Assembly: GCA_021835185.1 (NCBI GenBank)
Contig: JAKBQO010000105.1
Coordinates: 1-5,641, forward strand
DNA: 5,641 bases
Direction of reading: 5' to 3'
Origin: Thermoplasmata archaeon
GTDB lineage: Archaea; Thermoplasmatota; Thermoplasmata; Thermoplasmatales; Thermoplasmataceae
Shown here: positions 1 through 4,802 of the stretch, one piece after another
How positions within the stretch are numbered: position 1 is the first letter of the stretch
How the letters are laid out: every line of letters begins with the position of its first letter
Made by a program: the position numbers and the translations under genes
The notes under the pieces: model-generated
What the model was told of the DNA's origin: nothing
The model's database searches: none
What the model saw: only the letters and a program-made list of their open reading frames with translations

Positions 1-180
1 CTCAGAAACAACCCTGTCAAGTTTCCCAAGGTTCACGTCTGCGTAATGGTTTCTTGAAGAATTTAATCGAGAGGCAATATCACGCCAGAATATGCTCTGG
101 CTTTCCCTCGATCTTTCAAGCAAATTATTTATTACATCTATTAAATAGACGCTTGTCTTTCTCTCTACTTTGATCGACAT
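1..180 (-). CDS. rpl18e: 50S ribosomal protein L18e, N-terminal 60 residues (cut by window edge)
   Basis: A structural protein of the archaeal large ribosomal subunit, in the L15/L18e family; related to eukaryotic eL18. Reading the minus strand from the ATG at 178-180 gives 60 uninterrupted codons that run off the window. The visible part carries the family signature: a basic N-terminus, a helix ending in LLERSRE, then FWRDIASRLN, and SSRNHYADVNLGKLDR. This corresponds to the conserved W-x-D-(I/L)-A-x-R-L, the R-x-x-x-A-(D/E)-V-N and the following K/R-rich helix of archaeal L18e. The family is about 120 residues long, so roughly half is present. An in-frame TAG two codons upstream of the ATG leaves this as the first possible start. 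There is no Shine-Dalgarno sequence, and a TATA-like box lies about 25 bases upstream, so the transcript is probably leaderless. In archaea this gene usually leads into rpl13-rps9, which would lie outside the window to the left (inference). Confidence 0.9.
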   Translation of the reverse strand, partial: MSIKVERKTSVYLIDVINNLLERSRESQSIFWRDIASRLNSSRNHYADVNLGKLDRVVSE

Positions 181-200
181 AGGGCTATATTGATAATTAA

Positions 201-210
201 TTAATAAATT
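201..210 (-). promoter_or_regulatory. Putative TATA box of the L18e gene
   Basis: Read on the minus strand this is AATTTATTAA, centred about 25 bases before the L18e ATG. That is the spacing expected when transcription starts at or just before the start codon, and it agrees with the lack of a Shine-Dalgarno motif. The surrounding spacer is AT-rich, so the exact box is uncertain. Confidence 0.5.
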
Positions 211-227
211 TATTGAATGCCTGAGCT

Positions 228-259
228 ACAAAGAAAGACAGGGGCAATGCTTGATTGCC
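228..259 (-). terminator. Possible terminator of the MFS transporter gene
   Basis: Bases 243-259 form a perfect 6-bp stem (GGCAAT / ATTGCC) with a 5-base loop. On the minus strand it is followed by a pyrimidine-rich run (CCTGTCTTTCTTT, 230-242). It starts about 30 bases after the transporter stop codon and before the L18e promoter, where a transcript end is expected. Archaeal termination depends mainly on T-rich tracts, and this one is interrupted by C and G, so support is moderate. Confidence 0.35.
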
Positions 260-289
260 GGCAAACAGGCAGATGCTGCCAGGAAAAGG

Positions 290-1633
290 TCAATTAAGGC
301 TTTTGCCCTTCGTCTCCGGTGCAAGCAGGAAAGTAATGGAAAAACCTATTACTTCAAACACCACAAGGAAAATCAGGACAAATGTAAATGGCAGTGTAAA
401 TAGTATAATTGGAAATGCTATGGTGCCGACAATAGCACCTACTCTGGATACTGATGTGGCAAAACCCATTGCAGTTCCACGGATCCTTGTTGGGAATATC
501 TCCACAGGATAATCATAGGTAAGGTTTGTTGGCCCCATATTATGGAAAAGGTGCATTGTTGCGAAGGCAAAGAAGGTCAGAAGTATTCCAAGGGCAATAA
601 AATTTGATACTGCAGCAAAGATAATAAGAGAAACAGCGGCACCGCCAAAACCTATTAGCTCCAGGCTCTTCCTCCCGGTTTTTTCAACATAGTACATGCA
701 TATAAGAAAACCTATAAAGACTGGCAATTCCTCAAGGAGGGTGGCGAGCACAACCATAACAATGTTGGAATTGCTATAAGCAAAAGCAGATGGGGTATAT
801 TCCCAGACGCCATAACTGGAAACATCGTATGAAAACCATGCAACTGAGACGAATATAGTATAATAAAGATATTTTTTGGAGAATAAATCCCTGATTTTTG
901 AATTCCCACTTTCCACAACGGGAAGTTCATCCACTTCCATGCCTGCTGATTTGCCCAGGTAATTGGATGATTTTAATGCCTCACTGTCTTTTCCTTTTCC
1001 TGTAAGCCAGAATGGGCTCTCTGGCAGGTTTCTCCGCGATAGTATAACGAAAAATGGTATAATTGCACCTGTAAGGTATAATATTCTCCAGTTTATAGCT
1101 GCAGGAATGTAGAGAATAACAGGAATTGCCACAAGCAGAAGGACAACACCACCGATTGTCCAGGAAAATATGTTAAACACAAGGAATTTGCCACGTTTGT
1201 TTTTCGGCGAGAATTCTGCCTGAATTGATGAGCTTATTGGATAATCTGCGCCAATTCCCACACCTGCCAGAATTTCGAATATTATAAATTCAAGAATATT
1301 GGTAGAAATGCCACTCATAATGAGAAATACCATTGTTATAATCAAGTCGTATTCGTATATTTTTTTCCTGCCATACTTATCGGAGAGGTTCCCGAGAATT
1401 ATGCTTCCAAAGAACATTCCTATAAACAGGGAAGAACCCATGAATGCAATGTAATAAACGTAAAATGGCGTTCCAGAAACCAGGTGGAAGTAATCACGCA
1501 TATAAAGTATGGCAATTGAGTAAATTGAAAGCACATAGCCATCCATGAAAATACCCATTGAGGAAAGCAGTGTGATTTTTAGCAGAAACGGGCTTACTGG
1601 CAGTTCATCTATTCTTTTATGAACAGAAAGCAT
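290..1633 (-). CDS. MFS transporter, phosphate:H+ symporter-like (substrate unproven)
   Basis: A 447-residue secondary transporter of the cytoplasmic membrane with about 12 hydrophobic segments and a hydrophilic central loop at roughly residues 200-252, the usual size and layout of the sugar-porter/phosphate-porter part of the MFS. Visible motifs: Asp31 in helix 1 (FMDGYVLS); loop 2-3 motif GNLSDKYGRKK (81-91); helix 4 GVGIGADYP (124-132) then RGK; PESPFWL after helix 6 (204-210); WFSYDVSSYG in helix 7 (266-275); the second-half motif VEKTGRKS (316-323); GPTN...EIFPTRIRGTA (367-388); and a C-terminal PETKGKS. The helix 4 Asp-Tyr-Pro and helix 7 Trp-x3-Asp-x3-Tyr patterns match fungal phosphate:H+ symporters (Pho84/PiPT). 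The equivalent of the phosphate-binding lysine appears to be Arg397, and the helix 5 glutamine is not evident. Many archaeal homologues are simply labelled sugar transporters, so the substrate is open. The gene starts 50 bases after the methyltransferase stop codon. The ATG at 1631-1633 is preceded by a weak AAAGGA. Confidence 0.88.
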   Translation of the reverse strand: MLSVHKRIDELPVSPFLLKITLLSSMGIFMDGYVLSIYSIAILYMRDYFHLVSGTPFYVYYIAFMGSSLFIGMFFGSIILGNLSDKYGRKKIYEYDLIITMVFLIMSGISTNILEFIIFEILAGVGIGADYPISSSIQAEFSPKNKRGKFLVFNIFSWTIGGVVLLLVAIPVILYIPAAINWRILYLTGAIIPFFVILSRRNLPESPFWLTGKGKDSEALKSSNYLGKSAGMEVDELPVVESGNSKIRDLFSKKYLYYTIFVSVAWFSYDVSSYGVWEYTPSAFAYSNSNIVMVVLATLLEELPVFIGFLICMYYVEKTGRKSLELIGFGGAAVSLIIFAAVSNFIALGILLTFFAFATMHLFHNMGPTNLTYDYPVEIFPTRIRGTAMGFATSVSRVGAIVGTIAFPIILFTLPFTFVLIFLVVFEVIGFSITFLLAPETKGKSLN

Positions 1634-1650
1634 CTTAATCCTTTCTTTAT

Positions 1651-1660
1651 CTTATATTTA
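1651..1660 (-). promoter_or_regulatory. Putative TATA box of the MFS transporter gene
   Basis: The minus-strand sequence TAAATATAAG is centred about 22 bases before the transporter ATG, in the 50-base gap after the methyltransferase gene. It suggests the transporter can be transcribed separately with a very short or absent leader. An 11-base palindrome (1669-1679) lies just upstream of it. Read-through from the FKBP-TrmJ operon cannot be excluded. Confidence 0.45.
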
Positions 1661-1668
1661 ATGATAAA

Positions 1669-1679
1669 GTTTGCCAAAC
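1669..1679. repeat. 11-base palindrome upstream of the MFS transporter promoter
   Basis: GTTTGCCAAAC has perfect 5-base arms around a central C. It lies directly upstream of the putative TATA box of the transporter, where a regulator could bind next to the BRE/TATA. It also lies just after the methyltransferase stop codon, so a small RNA hairpin at the operon end is an alternative reading. A palindrome of this length can arise by chance. Confidence 0.35.
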
Positions 1680-1683
1680 CAAT

Positions 1684-2394
1684 TTATTGCAATCTGTTTA
1701 TGGTCTGGCGCATGATTCCCATTATTTTAAAAAATTCAGAATCAGTTATATTTGCCCGTGCTATTATGCGATTGAGCATATTCATGAGCGTATCAATTTC
1801 CTGTTCATTATAGTCTATTTTAGCCAGCAATTCTTCAAGCCTTCCTGCAAGTGTATCAATTTTGTCACGCCCTATGAGGTCATGTGTTATAGTAGCATTG
1901 CATGAATAGTTTGCCTTGATCATTTCATATAGTATTATTGCAACAGCATGTGATAAATTGTATACAGGATATTCAGGGTTCCCTATTATTTTCAGGAAAA
2001 AATTGCACATTCCCAGTTCTTCATAGTTGAGACCGTTGTCCTCCCTTCCAAATACAAGGGCAACTTTCTGCCCTGTAAGCCCGTTAGTTGACCAGAACTC
2101 TTCAGGCCCGGTTGGAACTCTCCTGAACTTTTCGCCGGATTTAGAAATATCTGAAGTCCCTGCTATTATCTCAAAGCCACTCACAGCTTCCTTAAGAGAA
2201 TTAAAAATTTTTGCATTTTCTAAAATATAACGGCCATGCATAGACCGGTAAATAGCTTCTGTTTCAATAGGGGTTTTAACTATCCTGAGATCGCTTATTC
2301 CACTATTTGCCATTGATCTGGCAACTGCCCCTATATTGCCCTGGTATTTTGGTTCAACCAGAACCACAGAAATAATTTTATCAAGGTCTAACAT
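1684..2394 (-). CDS. trmJ: TrmJ-like tRNA (cytidine/uridine-32) 2'-O-methyltransferase, SPOUT family
   Basis: A predicted S-adenosylmethionine-dependent RNA 2'-O-methyltransferase that modifies the ribose of tRNA residue 32 in the anticodon loop. The 236-residue product shows the three SPOUT (SpoU/TrmH) motifs in order. Motif 1 is LVEPKYQGNIGAVAR (12-26), with Asn20 and Arg26 at the family's conserved positions. Motif 2 is VFGREDNGLNYEEL (114-127). Motif 3 is YPVYNLSHAVAIILYE (142-157), with Asn146 and Ser148. Motifs 2 and 3 form the trefoil-knot cofactor site. The GRE-x-x-GL and Y-x-x-x-YNLS-x-A forms, and the C-terminal helical region (about 172-236, ending with TDSEFF and GIMRQ), are those of TrmJ rather than TrmH or TrmL, and the length fits archaeal TrmJ. 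The ATG immediately follows the FKBP stop codon with no Shine-Dalgarno motif, which suggests translation coupled to FKBP. Family membership is firm; the exact target base is inferred from archaeal relatives. Confidence 0.88.
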   Translation of the reverse strand: MLDLDKIISVVLVEPKYQGNIGAVARSMANSGISDLRIVKTPIETEAIYRSMHGRYILENAKIFNSLKEAVSGFEIIAGTSDISKSGEKFRRVPTGPEEFWSTNGLTGQKVALVFGREDNGLNYEELGMCNFFLKIIGNPEYPVYNLSHAVAIILYEMIKANYSCNATITHDLIGRDKIDTLAGRLEELLAKIDYNEQEIDTLMNMLNRIIARANITDSEFFKIMGIMRQTINRLQ

Positions 2395-3168
2395 TTATTG
2401 TGTTTCTTTGACGTTGTCTTTCTGGTTTTCCTTTGAATCTTCTTTTTTCTCCTCCTTGTTCTCGGCAGGAGCTTCTTCCTTCTTTTCTTCTTTTTTCTCC
2501 TCTTTCTTATAAAGTTCTTTTACAACTACGTCTTTCTCAGGCATGTATTTCCTTATATCGTTTACGATTTTATACTTGGAATCTATCCAGTTAACGTCAA
2601 ATTTTGCTTCTTCCGGAATCTGAATGCTTATAGAATCATTTTCTATTTCGACCACAAAATTATCTGAATCTGAATAGTCCATATCTATTATTGCGTTTAC
2701 TTTTCCCTTGACATCGTCGATAACCTTGCTAATCTGGTACTTATAGTAAAGGTCTTTTCCAGCAAGCTCATGGTTATAATCAATTAAAACCCTGCCTGGA
2801 GTAACAGATATTATTCTGCCGACTTTGTTGTTTATATTTACTTCTTTTCCAATTTCAGGATTAATCTTATTTCTCTGGAATTCTCTCATGGGGACAACCT
2901 TAATGTTTTTGGTATCTCTCATGCCATATGCATCCTTTGCCGGGACTGTTACCTCGTACTCTTTGCCGAGCTCTGCCTGCTTAAATGAATCGTTAATTTC
3001 CTTGAAAAGGCCATCTGTGCCAATAACAATAACTGCATTTTTGTACTTTTTCTTATCGTCAAATATATTTTCCTGTTTGGCTAAGTCTTCCTTGCTAGTT
3101 GAAATCAATTTTTTATCCTGCCCTGCACGCATTTCAAAGCTTAATTCTATGAAATCTCCATCGTTCAT
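2395..3168 (-). CDS. Long-type archaeal FKBP peptidyl-prolyl cis-trans isomerase/chaperone with charged tail
   Basis: A cytoplasmic prolyl isomerase and folding chaperone; no signal peptide or membrane segment is seen. Numbering from the ATG at 3166-3168, the 257-residue protein has an FKBP core (about 2-95) with IGTDGLFKEINDSF (49-62) and PAKDAYG (76-82). The SlyD-type insert-in-flap chaperone domain (about 96-140) ends in the signature DYNHELAGK (130-138). A third mixed domain follows (about 150-216), as in long archaeal FKBPs where it dimerises. The protein ends in a Lys/Glu tail (221-257). The frame also allows a TTG start one codon earlier. I prefer the ATG because a clear Shine-Dalgarno GGTGAT lies 5 bases before it, too close to the TTG. 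The gene is first in an operon with trmJ, which begins at the next base after the TAA. Identity is firm; the client proteins are unknown. Confidence 0.9.
   Translation of the reverse strand: MNDGDFIELSFEMRAGQDKKLISTSKEDLAKQENIFDDKKKYKNAVIVIGTDGLFKEINDSFKQAELGKEYEVTVPAKDAYGMRDTKNIKVVPMREFQRNKINPEIGKEVNINNKVGRIISVTPGRVLIDYNHELAGKDLYYKYQISKVIDDVKGKVNAIIDMDYSDSDNFVVEIENDSISIQIPEEAKFDVNWIDSKYKIVNDIRKYMPEKDVVVKELYKKEEKKEEKKEEAPAENKEEKKEDSKENQKDNVKETQ
2398..2508 (-). repeat. Low-complexity Lys/Glu-rich tail of the FKBP gene
   Basis: This encodes residues 221-257 of the FKBP, made almost only of Lys, Glu, Asp, Asn and Gln. It begins with three tandem KKEE units (KKEEKKEEKKEE, 2473-2508) and returns as KEEKKE later. 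It shows as a purine-only stretch on the coding strand. It is predicted to be disordered or a single charged helix. Such repeats are prone to length change by slippage, so tail length may vary between strains. Confidence 0.8.
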
Positions 3169-3173
3169 CAATA

Positions 3174-3179
3174 ATCACC
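3174..3179 (-). promoter_or_regulatory. Shine-Dalgarno site that decides the FKBP start
   Basis: The minus-strand GGTGAT is a six-base match to the complement of the archaeal 16S rRNA 3' end. It is 5 bases from the ATG (3166-3168) but only 2 from the in-frame TTG (3169-3171), which favours the ATG. It is the only strong Shine-Dalgarno motif before a start codon in this window. Confidence 0.7.
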
Positions 3180-3208
3180 AATAATTTACTGTATGGAATT
3201 ATTAATTT

Positions 3209-3220
3209 CTATTTATATTT
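3209..3220 (-). promoter_or_regulatory. Putative TATA box of the FKBP-trmJ operon
   Basis: The minus-strand sequence AAATATAAATAG resembles an archaeal TATA box and is centred about 46 bases before the FKBP ATG. Initiation some 25 bases downstream would give a leader of about 20 bases carrying the GGTGAT site. This fits a leadered transcript, in contrast to the leaderless arrangement of the neighbouring genes. Confidence 0.55.
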
Positions 3221-3230
3221 ATTGAAATAC

Positions 3231-3246
3231 GGGGAACCGGTCCGGG
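3231..3246. promoter_or_regulatory. GC-rich repeat element between divergent promoters, candidate operator
   Basis: A 16-base stretch that is almost all G and C stands out in a 145-base spacer that is otherwise very AT-rich. It holds two CCGG units separated by one base (3237-3240 and 3242-3245) and the palindrome ACCGGT (3236-3241). It lies upstream of both TATA boxes, so one bound protein could affect both the FKBP operon and the dehydrogenase gene. No known binding motif is recognised. Confidence 0.35.
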
Positions 3247-3250
3247 CATG

Positions 3251-3267
3251 GTTAAATTATATATATT
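3251..3267 (+). promoter_or_regulatory. AT-rich TATA-like stretch, possible second promoter
   Basis: The run GTTAAATTATATATATT lies about 50 bases before the dehydrogenase ATG. It could be an upstream TATA box giving a leader of about 25-30 bases. No Shine-Dalgarno motif precedes the ATG, so the nearer box at 3288-3295 is the better candidate and this one may be only a flexible AT tract. Confidence 0.25.
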
Positions 3268-3287
3268 TTCACCCTATTAACAAGGCT

Positions 3288-3295
3288 TTTATATA
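3288..3295 (+). promoter_or_regulatory. Putative TATA box of the glyceraldehyde dehydrogenase gene
   Basis: TTTATATA, preceded by CTTT, is a near-ideal archaeal TATA box. Its centre lies about 22 bases before the ATG at 3314, which puts transcription start at or next to the start codon. No Shine-Dalgarno motif is present, so a leaderless mRNA is the simplest reading. Confidence 0.6.
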
Positions 3296-3313
3296 TTGTA
3301 TTAATAGTTTATT

Positions 3314-4795
3314 ATGAAAATATATATTGATGGAACATGGAAAGAATCATCAAATGGAAATACGTTAAACAAGTACAACCCGAGCACTGGAGAAGTTCTT
3401 GATACATTTCCCGCTGCCACTAAAGATGATATTGATGCAGCTATGGATTCCGCTGAATCCGCATTTCCCTCATGGTCAGATATGGGAACACAGGAAAGGG
3501 CAAAAATCCTGTATAAGGCAGTAGAATTAATATCGCAGAAAAGAGGGGAGCTTGAAAACCTGCTAACTTTAGAAGTTGGAAAAATAAAACGTGAGGCTAT
3601 AGATGAAGTTGATGGTGTTATTGACCAGATTCAATACTACGCTGAATTTGAAAGGAAGCTAACAGGAGATATAGTGGAAGGGTCCAGTTCAAAAAGGAAA
3701 ATATTCCAGTATAAAGTTCCATATGGCATAGTGGTTGCAATAACGCCATGGAATTTCCCGGCAGCTATGGTTGTGAGAAAGCTTGCACCGGCATTGTTGA
3801 CAGGAAATACCGTTATACTGAAGCCAAGTTCAGATACACCGCTTACTGCCAACTGGATCGTCAATAAATTTATAGAAGCAGGAATACCCAAGGGAGTTTT
3901 GAACTTTGTAACAGGCCGTGGATCTGAAATAGGTGATTATATAGTAAACCATAAAAAGGTCGGCCTGGTAACTATGACAGGTTCAACTTCAACCGGGCAA
4001 AAAATCATGCAAAATGCATCCTCAAATATGGCAAAATTAATTCTGGAACTTGGTGGAAAAGCCCCATTTATCGTATGGAAGGACGCTGATATGATAAGGG
4101 CATTGAAAAGCCTAATATGGGCAAAGTACCTCAATGTTGGACAATCGTGTATAGCTGCAGAGAGATTGTACATACATGAAGATATATATGACAAATTTAT
4201 GTCAAAGTTTGTCGCAATCACAAAGAAATTGACAACAGGGGATCCGGATACATCCGATGTTGGGCCACTGATAAATAAAAACGCGCTGGCTGGGATGGTA
4301 CAGACAGTAAACAATGCAAAGGATTCCGGGTATAAAATACTCACAGGCGGCAATACTCCGGACCTTCAGGGAAAGTATAAAAACGGGTATTTCTTTGCAC
4401 CAACCATAATAGAAAACGTTCCACAGGATTCCGGATTATTCCAGGATGAGATATTTGGCCCTATTATAGGCACTGAAAAGATTTCCGGGGTAGATGAGAT
4501 GTATAGAAAAGCAAACGATTCGAAGTTTGGATTGGCATCTTACCTGTTCACTGAAGACCCTGAACTCATGCTGGAGGCATCCGAGAAAATCAGATTCGGG
4601 GAACTCTATATAAACATGCCAGGGCCTGAAGCGTCACAGGGCTACCATACAGGATTTAGAATGACAGGTCAGGCAGGAGAAGGCAGCAAATATGGAATAA
4701 ACGAATATCTGAAGTTAAAAAATGTATATGTTGATTATTCAAAGAAGGCACTTTACATAAATACTATAAACAACAGCCTTTTTGATAATCTATAA
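3314..4795 (+). CDS. gadh: D-glyceraldehyde dehydrogenase (NADP+), aldehyde dehydrogenase superfamily
   Basis: Oxidises D-glyceraldehyde to D-glycerate in the non-phosphorylative Entner-Doudoroff pathway, probably with NADP+; a soluble enzyme. The 493-residue protein has full aldehyde dehydrogenase length and every key motif. These are PWNFP with Asn147, LKPSSDTP with Lys170, the cofactor-loop MTGSTSTG (221-228), LELGGK with Glu245, GQSCIA with nucleophile Cys279, and EIFGP (379-383). From memory, long stretches match the Thermoplasma acidophilum and Picrophilus enzymes that define this family. Examples are DGVIDQIQYYAE, KIFQYKVPYGIV, GRGSEIGDYIV, GPEASQGYHTGFRMTGQAGE and a C-terminal KLKN-x-YVDYS. 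That makes this call more specific than a generic succinate-semialdehyde dehydrogenase, although substrate and cofactor are not shown by sequence alone. A TATA box about 22 bases before the ATG indicates a leaderless transcript. The stop codon lies 2 bases from that of the convergent pyruvate kinase gene. Confidence 0.9.
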   Translation: MKIYIDGTWKESSNGNTLNKYNPSTGEVLDTFPAATKDDIDAAMDSAESAFPSWSDMGTQERAKILYKAVELISQKRGELENLLTLEVGKIKREAIDEVDGVIDQIQYYAEFERKLTGDIVEGSSSKRKIFQYKVPYGIVVAITPWNFPAAMVVRKLAPALLTGNTVILKPSSDTPLTANWIVNKFIEAGIPKGVLNFVTGRGSEIGDYIVNHKKVGLVTMTGSTSTGQKIMQNASSNMAKLILELGGKAPFIVWKDADMIRALKSLIWAKYLNVGQSCIAAERLYIHEDIYDKFMSKFVAITKKLTTGDPDTSDVGPLINKNALAGMVQTVNNAKDSGYKILTGGNTPDLQGKYKNGYFFAPTIIENVPQDSGLFQDEIFGPIIGTEKISGVDEMYRKANDSKFGLASYLFTEDPELMLEASEKIRFGELYINMPGPEASQGYHTGFRMTGQAGEGSKYGINEYLKLKNVYVDYSKKALYINTINNSLFDNL

Positions 4796-4802
4796 ATTTA
4801 TA
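4791..4802. repeat. 12-base palindrome holding both convergent stop codons
   Basis: TATAAATTTATA is a perfect palindrome at the junction of the dehydrogenase and pyruvate kinase genes. It contains the TAA of the plus-strand gene (4793-4795) and the TAA of the minus-strand gene (complement of 4798-4800). There is no room for a separate intergenic terminator, so the two transcripts must end inside each other's coding sequence. Confidence 0.6.

Noticed and set aside
255..512. Plus-strand open frame of 85 codons overlapping the transporter 3' end
   Set aside because: Most of it is antisense to the conserved C-terminal MFS region, and there is no TATA box or ribosome binding site before it.
2825..3184. 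Plus-strand open frame of 119 codons opposite the FKBP gene
   Set aside because: It is antisense to a well-supported gene, has no recognisable domain and no promoter or ribosome binding site; its hydrophobic look comes from the complement of Lys/Asp/Glu-rich codons.
3197..3207. Inverted repeat AATTATTAATT near the FKBP transcription start
   Set aside because: It is made only of A and T in an AT-rich spacer, so a palindrome of this length is likely by chance.
3937..4353. Minus-strand open frame of 138 codons inside the glyceraldehyde dehydrogenase gene
   Set aside because: It lies entirely opposite conserved catalytic motifs of the dehydrogenase and resembles no protein family I know. It is a by-product of codon use.
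3314..4795. Succinate-semialdehyde or betaine-aldehyde dehydrogenase as the identity of the dehydrogenase
   Set aside because: General motifs would allow it, but the long stretches shared with the Thermoplasma/Picrophilus glyceraldehyde dehydrogenase family and the pyruvate kinase neighbour favour glyceraldehyde as substrate.
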